A DNA stretch of 33,415 nt from Methanoregula sp. UBA471. Lineage in GTDB: Archaea; Halobacteriota; Methanomicrobia; Methanomicrobiales; Methanospirillaceae. The notes beneath the pieces are model-generated. The model did not search any database. It saw nothing but the letters and a program-made list of their open reading frames with translations, and was not told where the DNA came from. The DNA lies in contig DADT01000008.1 in the NCBI GenBank assembly GCA_002495065.1, positions 51,524 to 84,938 on the forward strand, written 5' to 3'. Positions 1 to 7,541 of this stretch are shown one piece after another; the stretch's first letter is position 1, and the number at the start of each line of letters is the position of its first letter. A program made the translations under genes and the position numbers.

Positions 1-14
1 AAAAGGTGATTGAG

Positions 15-353
15 ATGATAAAAGTTGAAGCATTTATCAGGTCACAGAAGGTCGATGAGGTAAAGACGGCCCTCGATGCAATCGGTGCAGGGTCGATGAC
101 CGTTTCCGAAGTGAAAGGAAGGGGTCAGCAGAAAGGAATTACCCAGCAGTGGCGCGGAGCTGAGTACGTGGTGGATTTCATACCAAAGGTGAAGCTCGAA
201 GTTGTCGTCCCGGATGAGAAAGCCGAGAAGGTTGTGGATATCATCTGCAATGTGGCGAATACGGGAAACATCGGCGATGGGAAAATCTTTCTCATACCGG
301 TAAAGGATGCCATCCGGGTTCGGACAAAGGAGCGAGGGGACCGGGTCCTGTGA
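15..353 (+). CDS. glnK: PII nitrogen regulatory protein, canonical GlnK/GlnB type
   Basis: This is a PII signal protein, a trimeric cytoplasmic sensor of 2-oxoglutarate and ATP/ADP that usually controls an ammonium transporter or glutamine synthetase. Starting at the ATG at 15 gives 112 residues, the classic PII length; an upstream in-frame GTG at 6 lies inside the AAAGGTGA ribosome binding site and is not favoured. The T-loop reads GRGQQKG ... RGAEYVVDFIPK. It keeps the Gln39/Lys40 equivalents that bind 2-oxoglutarate and the Tyr51 equivalent, while Tyr46 is Trp. The GDGKIF phosphate-binding motif and a C-terminal IRVRT are present. The gene is the first of four PII genes in a row; an amt gene may lie upstream outside the window, which is inference. 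Family assignment is firm; glnK versus glnB is a naming choice. Confidence 0.93.
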   Translation: MIKVEAFIRSQKVDEVKTALDAIGAGSMTVSEVKGRGQQKGITQQWRGAEYVVDFIPKVKLEVVVPDEKAEKVVDIICNVANTGNIGDGKIFLIPVKDAIRVRTKERGDRVL

Positions 354-369
354 GACAGGGAATCCAGTC

Positions 370-387
370 CCCGTTTTTTTGAACGGG
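370..387 (+). terminator. short hairpin after the first PII gene
   Basis: A CCCGTT / AACGGG inverted repeat with a T-rich six-base loop lies 17 bases after the stop codon. There is no T-run after the stem, so a terminator role is only suggested. Confidence 0.3.
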
Positions 388-552
388 CATTCTGGTTTTC
401 ACCCTTTCTCGCAGTCAACGGTTCGTGGTAACCTGCATCTTCGGTGTTATCATCGATAAAACGACCGGACTGTGGATCTATAGAAGAGGAAGATTAGGTC
501 GGTCCCGGCATTTCTCAGCACAGAAAACAGTACTAATCCGGGAGGGATTATC

Positions 553-882
553 ATGAAACTGGTTAAAACAATCATCAAACCGGAATGTTTCGGGGTCGTC
601 AAGAAAGCGCGTGAGGACAAAGGCTTCGTCAGCATGACCACTTCCGAGGTTTGGGGACGCGGGGAGCAGAAAGGTATTTCCCTGGACTACCGGGGAGACA
701 GGATGAGAATCGATATGCTTCCCAAGATCCAGATAGAGGTCGTAATCAAAGAGAAGGATGTCGAAGCAGTGATCGCCACCATCACCGAGTCGGCCCGGAC
801 CGGGAAGATCGGGGACGGGAAGATCTTTGTTATACCGGTTGAGCGTGCGATCCGTATTCGCACCGGGGAAACGGAGGTGTGA
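553..882 (+). CDS. PII-family protein with altered T-loop
   Basis: This second PII protein has 109 residues and starts at an ATG with GGAGGG six bases upstream. It keeps the PII fold signatures: GRGEQKG at the base of the T-loop, LPK after it, GDGKIFVIP, and a C-terminal IRIRTGE. The T-loop differs from GlnB: the segment that normally reads RGAEY is RGDRM, so the Tyr51 equivalent used for uridylylation or adenylylation in some bacteria is absent. It could therefore bind a different partner from the first PII. It is separated from its neighbours by 199 and 261 bases, so it may be transcribed separately. Family assignment is secure; the partner cannot be told from sequence. Confidence 0.9.
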   Translation: MKLVKTIIKPECFGVVKKAREDKGFVSMTTSEVWGRGEQKGISLDYRGDRMRIDMLPKIQIEVVIKEKDVEAVIATITESARTGKIGDGKIFVIPVERAIRIRTGETEV

Positions 883-1143
883 TAAAAACCCGTATACCAG
901 CAAAACCTATACCAGCACACCAGTACTTCCCCAGCCGGACAGGGAATTCACCTCCCCCTTGCCGGCTTCGGATGCAAAGCATGAATGTCAGGCACACCCG
1001 TCAGCCGGAAACGGTTTGTGAAATAGTTGGTTTATGATTCTTTTCCACCTATCAGGAAGCCAGTGAAATAATCATGATATCCTCACCGTTATGGGAAATG
1101 GAGAACTCTCTGCTATTATTATGATAATGAGTGAGAGCCGGGT

Positions 1144-1503
1144 ATGAAGATGATCTGGGCTGTAATACGGCCGGAATCAACGCAACGGGTAATCAAAGCC
1201 CTTGACAGAGCCGGCATCGGAGGAATGACCCGCATCCACGTGACCGGTCATGGAAAGGAGTTGGGAATAACCCTTGGCGCCATCCGCTACATGGAAATTC
1301 CCAAGGAAATGCTGATGATCGTGGTACCGGACAATGATGTGGCAAAGACCGTCATAATCATCCGATCTGAAGCAAAGACCGGGCCGGAAAATGCACCCGG
1401 CGAAGGCACTATTGGTGACGGAAAGATCTTCGTTACCTACGTAGATGACGCTTTTTCGATCCGGACCGCCGGCAAAAGCAGGCAGGGTACGGAAATGACA
1501 TGA
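1144..1503 (+). CDS. NifI1-like PII protein
   Basis: This PII homologue of 119 residues resembles NifI1, which in methanogens pairs with NifI2 to switch nitrogenase off post-translationally when ammonium appears. NifI1-like features are the MKMI start, the IPKEMLMIVV strand after a short T-loop, and the C-terminal AFSIRT. Two things are odd. The T-loop base reads GHGKELG, so the usual Gln39-Lys40 of PII proteins are Glu-Leu. There is also a short insertion (around PENAPGEGT) just before GDGKIF, in the nucleotide-binding B-loop. Its stop codon overlaps the start of the next gene by ATGA, so the two are translationally coupled. No nif structural gene is in view, so this may be a NifI paralogue with another target. 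Confidence 0.82.
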   Translation: MKMIWAVIRPESTQRVIKALDRAGIGGMTRIHVTGHGKELGITLGAIRYMEIPKEMLMIVVPDNDVAKTVIIIRSEAKTGPENAPGEGTIGDGKIFVTYVDDAFSIRTAGKSRQGTEMT

Positions 1504-1949
1504 AGCAGATCATTGCTATCATACGAGACGAACGGATTGAAGCAACCAAGGAAGCCCTCGAAATTATCGGAGTTACCGGAGTCACGTTCCTGTATGTCTC
1601 CGGCCGCGGCCAGCAAAAGGGGAAGATCAGCACACACGAATTGGGCGTATCCCTGAACCGAAACCTGCGGATGCCACTCATGAACGCCCATTACGGCAGG
1701 GAGCCCCCGGATGACCCGACCGAAGTAACCGGGTCCCCATTTCCCCCGGATACCGAGTTCGCATTTGGTTTTCTGCCAAAACGGATGCTTATCATGGTTG
1801 CATGTAATGATGATGTCAGTCGGATTGTCCAGGCTATTGTGAATGCCAACCTGACCGGCAGTCATGGTGACGGGAGGGTCTTTATCTGCCCGATGATCAG
1901 TGCTATCCGGGTCAGGACCGGGGAACAGGGTGACAGGGCTCTGTCGTGA
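1500..1949 (+). CDS. NifI2-like PII protein with enlarged T-loop
   Basis: This 149-residue PII homologue is the second half of a NifI1/NifI2-style pair. It starts MKQIIAIIRDERIEATKEAL, very like NifI2 proteins, keeps GRGQQKG with the Gln39/Lys40 equivalents, and ends with GDGRVFICP and IRVRTGEQGDRAL. Between GRGQQKG and FLPKRM lie about 50 residues instead of about 20. Long T-loops are known in NifI2, but this one is rich in Pro, Asn and Met and long even for that family. The ATGA overlap with the upstream gene implies a fixed ratio of the two proteins, consistent with a hetero-oligomer. The target is unknown because no nifD or nifK is present here. Confidence 0.85.
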   Translation: MKQIIAIIRDERIEATKEALEIIGVTGVTFLYVSGRGQQKGKISTHELGVSLNRNLRMPLMNAHYGREPPDDPTEVTGSPFPPDTEFAFGFLPKRMLIMVACNDDVSRIVQAIVNANLTGSHGDGRVFICPMISAIRVRTGEQGDRALS

Positions 1950-2040
1950 TAAGGGAAGGGGCAGTCCGCAACGGCCAATTGAATGTTTAATGACCAGCTG
2001 GAAGACTCACCGGGTAGTCAGGGTTATTATGGAGATGTAA

Positions 2041-2375
2041 GATTATCTCTCGATCTTTCCACGTCGAAGAAATTTTGATTTTGGAAGGGTGAGGTAAAAC
2101 AAGTCCAAATCAGGCCCCGTTTCACTTTTCCCGATCCCGACCAATTCGGGAAAATCCTGCAAAACCTTCCATTTTGATTCCTGTGGAAAATGAGGTATTA
2201 TTGCGCCATATTTGGTAAAATACGGCTGAAATGCACCTCTCCCAATGACCGGCAAAGGCCTTTAAACCGGGACAAATTCAGACAGTTCATTTAACCCGTC
2301 CGGGCCCCTAAAGCCTGCGGGAATGAAGATATGAGGATCTTTTTTCCGACGGAGGTTTCAAAAATGGGGTTAAGC
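2041..2375. repeat. dispersed repeat, copy A (in a 782-base gap)
   Basis: The gap from 1950 to 2731 has no convincing intact gene. Its first part matches a second stretch at about 6070-6402 over some 330 bases, with shared blocks such as ATTCCTGTGGA/GTTCCTGTGGA, GGTAAAATACGG/GGCAAAATACGG, TGCACCTC and CGGAGGT. On the minus strand it carries an open frame of about 70 codons (2043-2255, TTG start) whose peptide resembles the one in copy B: both read RGA..PYF.K, then PQE.K, then a GI...E..PDL..F segment. The frame may be a small gene or the relic of one. No terminal inverted repeats or transposase were seen. Confidence 0.7.
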
Positions 2376-2470
2376 GTATCGCTTCCGGGGATACTAGATC
2401 CGCCAGCCTATGGTCCGGTTTATTTACAGTCTTCCTAGGTGACGATAAGTTACTTTTTTTCAACAAATTT

Positions 2471-2653
2471 TTATATATCAATCAATCTGGGATCTATGGC
2501 AATCGCCTTATTATACGCATCTTCTGCATCTTTATTCAATCCTAACAGCAGCATAACCTTTGATTTCTGGTAATATGCAAGGGGTATTTCCGGATTTAGA
2601 ATTGGAGAACTCGGAATTGTTTCTGTGATACCTCCGAGGTAGATTTCAGTAAT
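2471..2653 (-). pseudogene. C-terminal relic of a TPR protein
   Basis: A minus-strand open frame of about 60 codons ends at a TAA (2471-2473) and encodes a recognisable tetratricopeptide repeat: AYYQKSKVMLLLGLNK, then a helix with EDAYNKAIAIDP. The spacing of Ala, Leu, Gly, Ala and the closing Asp-Pro fits the TPR consensus. There is no ATG or GTG start; the frame opens after a stop at 2654-2656. It therefore looks like the last repeat of a TPR gene whose body has been lost. TPR proteins act as protein-binding scaffolds; nothing more specific can be said. Confidence 0.6.
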
Positions 2654-2692
2654 TTACCGGACACTTCAAAAACTGAAAACCAACAAAACCCT

Positions 2693-2706
2693 TAATTATA
2701 ATTATA
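2693..2706 (+). promoter_or_regulatory. TATA-like box for the DUF2769 gene
   Basis: The AT-only stretch TAATTATAATTATA lies 26-39 bases before the ATG at 2732, the distance expected for an archaeal TATA box with a short leader. A GGTG motif at 2721-2724 is the likely ribosome binding site. Confidence 0.5.
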
Positions 2707-2731
2707 CCTTTATTGTGTCTGGTGCAGACCG

Positions 2732-3070
2732 ATGAGCTTATTTGGAAAACATGAGGCAATGCCCGAAGATGCGTATGTCAATATGCAGAAGCAGATGATG
2801 ATGATGCCCAAAGACCAGATGATGGGAAAGATGATGGAACTGGCCAAGATGTGTACGTGTCCCAGCTGCCCGACATACAATGAATGTGCGAAAAATGCGA
2901 TGGAAACCATGTTCTGCAACCGTGGGATGAGCTTTCACTGCATCAAAGAAATGAAAGGGTGCATTTGCCCGACCTGTCCTGTTGCAAAAATGCAGGGACT
3001 GACCCACCAGTCATTCTGTGCCATGGGAAATGAGAAAACACAGAGATTCAATGGAATGCTGAAAGAATAA
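2732..3070 (+). CDS. Cys-rich DUF2769 family protein
   Basis: This is a 112-residue soluble protein with ten cysteines, at about residues 41, 43, 46, 52, 62, 70, 77, 79, 82 and 96. The motifs CTCPSCPTYNEC and CICPTCPV match the DUF2769 family, common in methanogens and of unknown function. The Cys spacing suggests binding of zinc or an iron-sulfur cluster, which is inference. The N-terminal 40 residues are Met-rich, with runs such as QMMMMPKDQMMGKMM. It has its own TATA-like box and ends 42 bases from the convergent glutamate dehydrogenase gene, so it is probably a single-gene transcript. Confidence 0.85.
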   Translation: MSLFGKHEAMPEDAYVNMQKQMMMMPKDQMMGKMMELAKMCTCPSCPTYNECAKNAMETMFCNRGMSFHCIKEMKGCICPTCPVAKMQGLTHQSFCAMGNEKTQRFNGMLKE

Positions 3071-3112
3071 ATGCAGATTATCATTTTTCAATCGATGATG
3101 AGTGTGGGTACC

Positions 3113-4366
3113 CTACACCCACCCCCTGACCTTCATCGCTTCTACGACATGCTCCACGGCAAGGCTGTACGCCGCCCTTCGCAATGAGATTTTATTTTTT
3201 ACTGATGTCTCATAGACTAACCGGTACGTTTCAATCATTGTTTTTTTGAGACGGAGGTCTACCACCGCTTTGTCCCAGTGGTCCATGTTCAGGTTCTGGA
3301 CCATCTCAAAATATGAAACAATAACTCCGCCTGCGTTGCAGAGAAAATCGGGAATTATCGGAATTCCCCGTGCATGGAGATGATCGTTGGCTTCAGCAGT
3401 AATGGGGCCGTTCCCGAATTCAGCAATTATCTTTGCTTTTATGCTGTCCATATTGTCGTGAGTAATGGCATTTTCCAGGGCAGCCGGAATGAGGATATCC
3501 ACCTCCAGTTCAAGGAGCTGTTTGTTGGTGATATCCTCACCCAGTCCGGAGTTCATGATTGAACCGGTTTTCTTTTTATGATCCTTAAGTTTCAGTATAT
3601 CAAGGCCATCCTGGTTCAGGACCCCGCCATGGCTGTCGCTCACGGCGATAATTCTGCAACCACACAGAGGATTCCCAAGCAACGCTGCATTTTCTCCTAC
3701 ATTCCCAAATCCCTGGATTGCAACCGTGGCTTTCCTGAGGTCAATGCCAAGATCTTTTGCAGCCTCATCAACTACGTACCATCCGCCCCGGGCGGTTGAG
3801 TCATCACGCCCCTCTGATCCACCGATACTGACCGGTTTACCGGTGACAACACCAAATGTCGTTTTTCCCAGATTATGGGAATATTCGTCCATCATCCACG
3901 CCATAGTCTGTGAATTTGTACCGACATCCGGTGCAGCTATATCACAATCCGGACCGATAAAGCGGGCGATTGCCTGAATGTAAGCTCTGCTCAACCGTTC
4001 CAGTTCACTTGCTGACAATTCCTTGGGATTACAGATCACCCCTCCCTTTGCCCCACCCAGCGGAAGATGATACAGGGCACATTTCCAGGTCATCAGCGCT
4101 GCAAGAGCCCGGATTTCGTCAATGGTCACATTGGGATGAAACCGGATTCCGCCTTTTGTGGGGCCCCGTGCGTCGTTATACTGGACCCGGTATCCCTGAA
4201 ATGCTTTAACAGCTCCATCATCCATACGGACAGGAATAGACACGTGATGTTCCTGCATTGGTGTTTTTAAAAGAGCCTCCATATTTGACGAGAGTTTTAA
4301 ATCGAGAGCACAGGCACATACATGCTTTTTTACTGTTTCAAAAAGATCCACGTCGGTCATATTCAT
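3113..4366 (-). CDS. gdhA: glutamate dehydrogenase (Glu/Leu/Phe/Val family)
   Basis: This enzyme interconverts glutamate with 2-oxoglutarate and ammonium using NAD(P). The protein of about 417 residues shows the family signatures: GPTKGGIRFHP, the catalytic-lysine motif PLGGAKGGV, APDVGT, and the Rossmann motif GFGNVG in the C-terminal domain. The frame stays open upstream to 4531, but the extra N-terminus is not family-like and would overlap the divergent gene's promoter. The ATG at 4366 (MNMTD) or 4360 is preferred, with AAAGGA just upstream. Its product and substrate, 2-oxoglutarate, is the ligand of the nearby PII proteins. Specificity for glutamate rather than another amino acid, and the NAD/NADP choice, are inferred from overall similarity. 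Confidence 0.92.
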   Translation of the reverse strand: MNMTDVDLFETVKKHVCACALDLKLSSNMEALLKTPMQEHHVSIPVRMDDGAVKAFQGYRVQYNDARGPTKGGIRFHPNVTIDEIRALAALMTWKCALYHLPLGGAKGGVICNPKELSASELERLSRAYIQAIARFIGPDCDIAAPDVGTNSQTMAWMMDEYSHNLGKTTFGVVTGKPVSIGGSEGRDDSTARGGWYVVDEAAKDLGIDLRKATVAIQGFGNVGENAALLGNPLCGCRIIAVSDSHGGVLNQDGLDILKLKDHKKKTGSIMNSGLGEDITNKQLLELEVDILIPAALENAITHDNMDSIKAKIIAEFGNGPITAEANDHLHARGIPIIPDFLCNAGGVIVSYFEMVQNLNMDHWDKAVVDLRLKKTMIETYRLVYETSVKNKISLRRAAYSLAVEHVVEAMKVRGWV

Positions 4367-4487
4367 CCGGTCCTTTACTGGCTGTATACTACGAAAACGG
4401 GTAAAAGGATATCGATTAATAAGGTCAGGGAATTCTCTGGTATGAGACGGTAAACGTTCACAGGGTTGACGATTCTTTTGGCACAAT

Positions 4488-4496
4488 ACATATAAA
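4488..4496 (+). promoter_or_regulatory. TATA-like box for the flavoprotein gene
   Basis: ACATATAAA sits about 34-42 bases before the ATG at 4530. A transcription start about 25 bases downstream would exclude the upstream ATG at 4509 and supports the start at 4530. Confidence 0.45.
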
Positions 4497-4529
4497 CCAC
4501 AATCTCCGATGCAAGGTGAAGAGGTTGCC

Positions 4530-5951
4530 ATGAAAGAATACGATTATATTGCGCTGGGATCGGGGTCGGCGTTGGCTATTGTTACCGCGATCCATCAGAG
4601 TCATCCGAACGCGAGGATCGCGGTGATTGATAAGGACGACCCCGGGGGCATCTGTCTCAATCGAGGGTGCATTCCTTCGAAACTTCTCCTGTATCCTGCT
4701 GAACTGGTGAGAACTGTGCAGCGGACCGGGGAATTTGGGATCCAGAGCACGATTGCCGCCATCGATTTCCCCGCAGTCATGCAGAGAATGCAATCCATGA
4801 TTAAAAGCGATCGTGATGCGATACAGAGAGAGTTGTCGAATACTCTACACCTTGACTACTATCATGCCGTTGCGGAATTTGTTGCGCCCTATACCCTCAA
4901 AGTCGCCGACCAGACCATTAAATCAAAAAGGATCTTTCTCTGCACCGGGTCAAAACCAACTCTCCCTCCCATAAAAAACCTCGATAAAATTCCCTACCTT
5001 ACCAGTGACACAATCCTTTCTCTCGATCATTTACCAGAGAGTGTAGCGATTATCGGCGGAGGATATATCGCCGCAGAATACGGGTATTTCCTCTCGTCCA
5101 TGGGTTCCCGGGTCACGATCATCGGCCGCAACCCCCGGTTTATCCCGGAAGAGGAGCCGGAGATTTCAGCACTTGCCCTGCGGGATCTCGGAAAACACCT
5201 CACGATTCTGACTAATCATGATGTCCGGGAGACCGAAAAGGGATCGGATAATAAAATCCGGATACACGCTCTCAACCGGGCTACAAAGAAGGACGTCACG
5301 GTGACTGCCGATGCTGTTCTTATCGCCTCGGGAAGGGGGCCGAATACAGACATCCTGCATCCGGAACTGGCCGGGATAAAACTGGATAAAAACGGGTGGA
5401 TTGTCACGAACGAGTTTCTTGAAACCAGCCAGCCCGGTGTCTGGGCCTTCGGAGATGCGAACGGGAAATTCATGTTCAAACATGTAGCAAATTATGAAGC
5501 ACGGATCGTGTACGCAAACGCCGTCCTGAAACAAAAAATTCCTGTCGATTACCGGGTAATACCGCATGCAGTTTTTTCCTCCCCCGAAATTGCCAGTGTC
5601 GGCCTTTTGGAAGAAGAAGCGAAACAAAAATCCGGCGCGGGTGCCATCCTGATCGGTTTCTCCCGGTATGAAGACACGGCAAAAGGCATTGCCATGGGTC
5701 TGAAAGATTATTTTATCAAAGTTATTGTTGAAAAAGAATCATTGAACATTCTGGGTGCCCATATCATCGGACCGCATGCTTCGGTACTCATACAGGAATT
5801 CGTTACTGTTCTTTCCTCGCCCGATCCAACGATCTCCTCAATAACCAGTACGATGCATATCCATCCGGCACTCACCGAGGTTGTCCAGCAGGCATGTGGC
5901 AACCTGATGACGCCGGAAGAATATCACAATACCATTAAGGAGCCGACGTAA
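4530..5951 (+). CDS. dihydrolipoamide dehydrogenase-like flavoprotein disulfide reductase
   Basis: This 473-residue protein belongs to the class I pyridine nucleotide-disulfide oxidoreductases, FAD enzymes that move electrons between NAD(P)H and a disulfide. Visible parts are an N-terminal FAD motif (LGSGSA), the redox-active pair in GGICLNRGCIPSK (Cys42 and Cys47), an NAD(P) motif IIGGGYIAAEYG near the middle, a second FAD motif ending VWAFGDANG, and the C-terminal HIHPALTE with the catalytic His-Glu. The start at 4530 is chosen over 4509 because of GAGG five bases upstream and the TATA position. No 2-oxoacid dehydrogenase or lipoyl protein genes are nearby, so it could act in thiol or metal reduction; lpd is not asserted. 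It is divergent from gdhA. Confidence 0.88.
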   Translation: MKEYDYIALGSGSALAIVTAIHQSHPNARIAVIDKDDPGGICLNRGCIPSKLLLYPAELVRTVQRTGEFGIQSTIAAIDFPAVMQRMQSMIKSDRDAIQRELSNTLHLDYYHAVAEFVAPYTLKVADQTIKSKRIFLCTGSKPTLPPIKNLDKIPYLTSDTILSLDHLPESVAIIGGGYIAAEYGYFLSSMGSRVTIIGRNPRFIPEEEPEISALALRDLGKHLTILTNHDVRETEKGSDNKIRIHALNRATKKDVTVTADAVLIASGRGPNTDILHPELAGIKLDKNGWIVTNEFLETSQPGVWAFGDANGKFMFKHVANYEARIVYANAVLKQKIPVDYRVIPHAVFSSPEIASVGLLEEEAKQKSGAGAILIGFSRYEDTAKGIAMGLKDYFIKVIVEKESLNILGAHIIGPHASVLIQEFVTVLSSPDPTISSITSTMHIHPALTEVVQQACGNLMTPEEYHNTIKEPT

Positions 5952-6069
5952 CCCAATAGAGACACAGAAGTCAATCACCCTCGCCTATCTTGTTTTTTTA
6001 AGGAATGTGAATATTCTGAATCTTTTTGTGGCAATGTCGGGATTATTACGAAGATGGGCGGTAATGACC

Positions 6070-6402
6070 TCAGCATTCTCCGTCGAAGAGGACTTGGAAT
6101 TCGACATATTGTTCCTGAGAGAAAATACGCCCAAATCAGGCTCCTTTTCCCCTTCCGATATACCTGTCAATACCTTAAAACCTCGAAATATTCTCCTTTT
6201 CTGTTCCTGTGGAGAATACCTGTAATTATCGCTTTGTTTGGCAAAATACGGTAGATTTGCACCTCGCCTATTGGCCACCAAAAGCCCTTAAATCGAGATA
6301 AATTTTGCCCCCTATTTTACCCCCTCTGTGGCCCGGAAAGGCTGCCAAAATGCGAATATGAGGGTCGTTTTTTCCAACGGAGGTCTGAAAAATTTTTATG
6401 AA
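6070..6402. repeat. dispersed repeat, copy B (fills most of a 465-base gap)
   Basis: This copy fills most of the gap 5952-6416 and aligns with the stretch at 2041-2375 in the same orientation. Shared landmarks include CAAATCAGGC, TTCCTGTGGA, AAAATACGG, TTGCACCTC, CTTAAA and, near the right edge, AACGGAGGTCTGAAAAA. The minus strand holds a 98-codon open frame (5985-6281, TTG/GTG start) whose N-terminal 60 residues resemble the copy A frame. The right edge lies beside the 3' end of the AbrB-PhoU gene. The identity looks well below that of a recent duplication. Confidence 0.7.
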
Positions 6403-6416
6403 AAGAAGTCCATAAA

Positions 6417-7451
6417 CTAATTCTTCAATTTCTTTTTTTTCGGCAACCGGTCTTCTTCCACGAGGTAGTTGATCACATTCTCAGAAATATCAGCCGCGTA
6501 TTCCCCGGCTCTTTTCACACTTTCATTGATATACCCGAGTGCTATGGCATCGGCAGTTTCCTGCCTGAGTACTATCGAATTGATTTCCTCGCACAGGGTC
6601 TTGAGAACACGCATCGATTCAATATTGTGGTTCGCCTTTTTCATATCATTATTAAAAAACGAAACGATACTCCGGTCAAATATTCCTATGGAAAGTTCAC
6701 TGGCTTTTGCGATTTTTCCGAGGATCACCGGATCTGTCTTTCTGGCAAGAATCGGTTGTGCAATAGAGACAATCCGTTCTGCATGGTCCCCGATTCGTTC
6801 AATAATCCGGCTTATGGTAAAATAATGGAGGGCCATTACCGGTGAAACGTTCATCTTTCGGGAAAGAGCAGCATTCGACAGGATCATGTTAGTCTGACGG
6901 GCTATCAGCCAGTGAAGGCGGTCGACATCATTGTCCCGGGCTGTGACATCACTGGCAAGCGTCTGGTTCTGCGTGCGAAGAGCGGTAACCGCATCCTCAT
7001 GCATCGCCTTGACTATCGTGAACATCCTCTTGATGGTGTTCTCGAATGGCATTTCGGCGGGATTCAGAAGATCCTTCAGCATGATCTCGGTATCTGTCTC
7101 CTCGATTACCTCCTGCCCGATGGTCATCTGGGTGAAGTTGCGGACAACCTCACGGACAAACGGTGGCAACCGTTCTTGTGAGTGGATGACAATAAAAGAA
7201 TAGCCGGAGATATACGCTCCAATCAGCAGACGGAACAGGTAAGCCGGTTCGGTGATGCCGGCAAGGTCGAACTCTTTTGTTTTCTGGGCCGGCTCCCGAT
7301 CGATGGATCGGGTAATAAGGAGCGTTCCATCCGGCTGGACCTCAACCCCGAGCGAATCGTTTTTCTTGATATTTTGTTCGTCGATCCATTCCTTTGGCAA
7401 CGTAAGTACATACGAAGATCCACCGGTAAACTGGACTTTCCGGAGCTCCAT
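6417..7451 (-). CDS. AbrB-domain PhoU-type phosphate uptake regulator
   Basis: This 344-residue protein has two parts. Residues 1-50 look like a swapped-hairpin AbrB/SpoVT DNA-binding domain (KVQFTGGSSYVLTLPKEWI, then VEVQPDGTLLI). The rest is a PhoU-like helical domain with segments such as RIIERIGDHAERI and SVKRAGEYAADISENV, where the acidic and His residues are of the metal-binding PhoU type. Such fusions are known in archaea next to pst genes. The likely role is to link phosphate status to transcription, since archaea generally lack PhoR/PhoB. The gene is divergent from pstS across a 118-base promoter region. The ATG has GGTGG six bases upstream. Confidence 0.88.
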   Translation of the reverse strand: MELRKVQFTGGSSYVLTLPKEWIDEQNIKKNDSLGVEVQPDGTLLITRSIDREPAQKTKEFDLAGITEPAYLFRLLIGAYISGYSFIVIHSQERLPPFVREVVRNFTQMTIGQEVIEETDTEIMLKDLLNPAEMPFENTIKRMFTIVKAMHEDAVTALRTQNQTLASDVTARDNDVDRLHWLIARQTNMILSNAALSRKMNVSPVMALHYFTISRIIERIGDHAERIVSIAQPILARKTDPVILGKIAKASELSIGIFDRSIVSFFNNDMKKANHNIESMRVLKTLCEEINSIVLRQETADAIALGYINESVKRAGEYAADISENVINYLVEEDRLPKKKKLKN

Positions 7452-7486
7452 TTAATCCACCCTGATTGTTATCTGTATCTCTCTAG

Positions 7487-7502
7487 TTTACTCTATTGTA
7501 AA
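7487..7502. promoter_or_regulatory. inverted repeat TTTAC-N6-GTAAA between regulator and pstS
   Basis: A perfect 5-base inverted repeat with a 6-base spacer lies in the divergent promoter region. Its right arm overlaps an AT-rich stretch that can serve as the TATA box of the regulator gene on the minus strand. It is a candidate operator for the AbrB-PhoU protein, by position only. Confidence 0.4.
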
Positions 7503-7532
7503 TATATGTATCTATATTCTATGTCGAAAAAG

Positions 7533-7541
7533 GATATATTT
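7533..7541 (+). promoter_or_regulatory. TATA-like box candidate for pstS
   Basis: GATATATTT lies about 29-37 bases before the ATG at 7570. A second AT-rich candidate, AAATATATG at 7500-7508, would give a longer leader. The choice is uncertain. Confidence 0.4.

Noticed and set aside
883..1143. search for a nitrogen-repressor (NrpR-type GGAA-N6-TTCC) operator before the NifI-like pair
   Set aside because: No convincing palindrome was found. A short repeat TATACCAGCA occurs twice near 895-920 but lies far from the start.
3102..3118. near-palindrome GTGTGGGTACCCTACAC between DUF2769 and gdhA
   Set aside because: The loop would be too small, it overlaps the gdhA stop, and it lacks a T-run; not strong enough for a terminator.
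4367..4531. 55-residue N-terminal extension of the glutamate dehydrogenase frame
   Set aside because: It is not family-like, lies in the divergent promoter region and would overlap the start of the flavoprotein gene; a start at 4366 or 4360 gives normal length.
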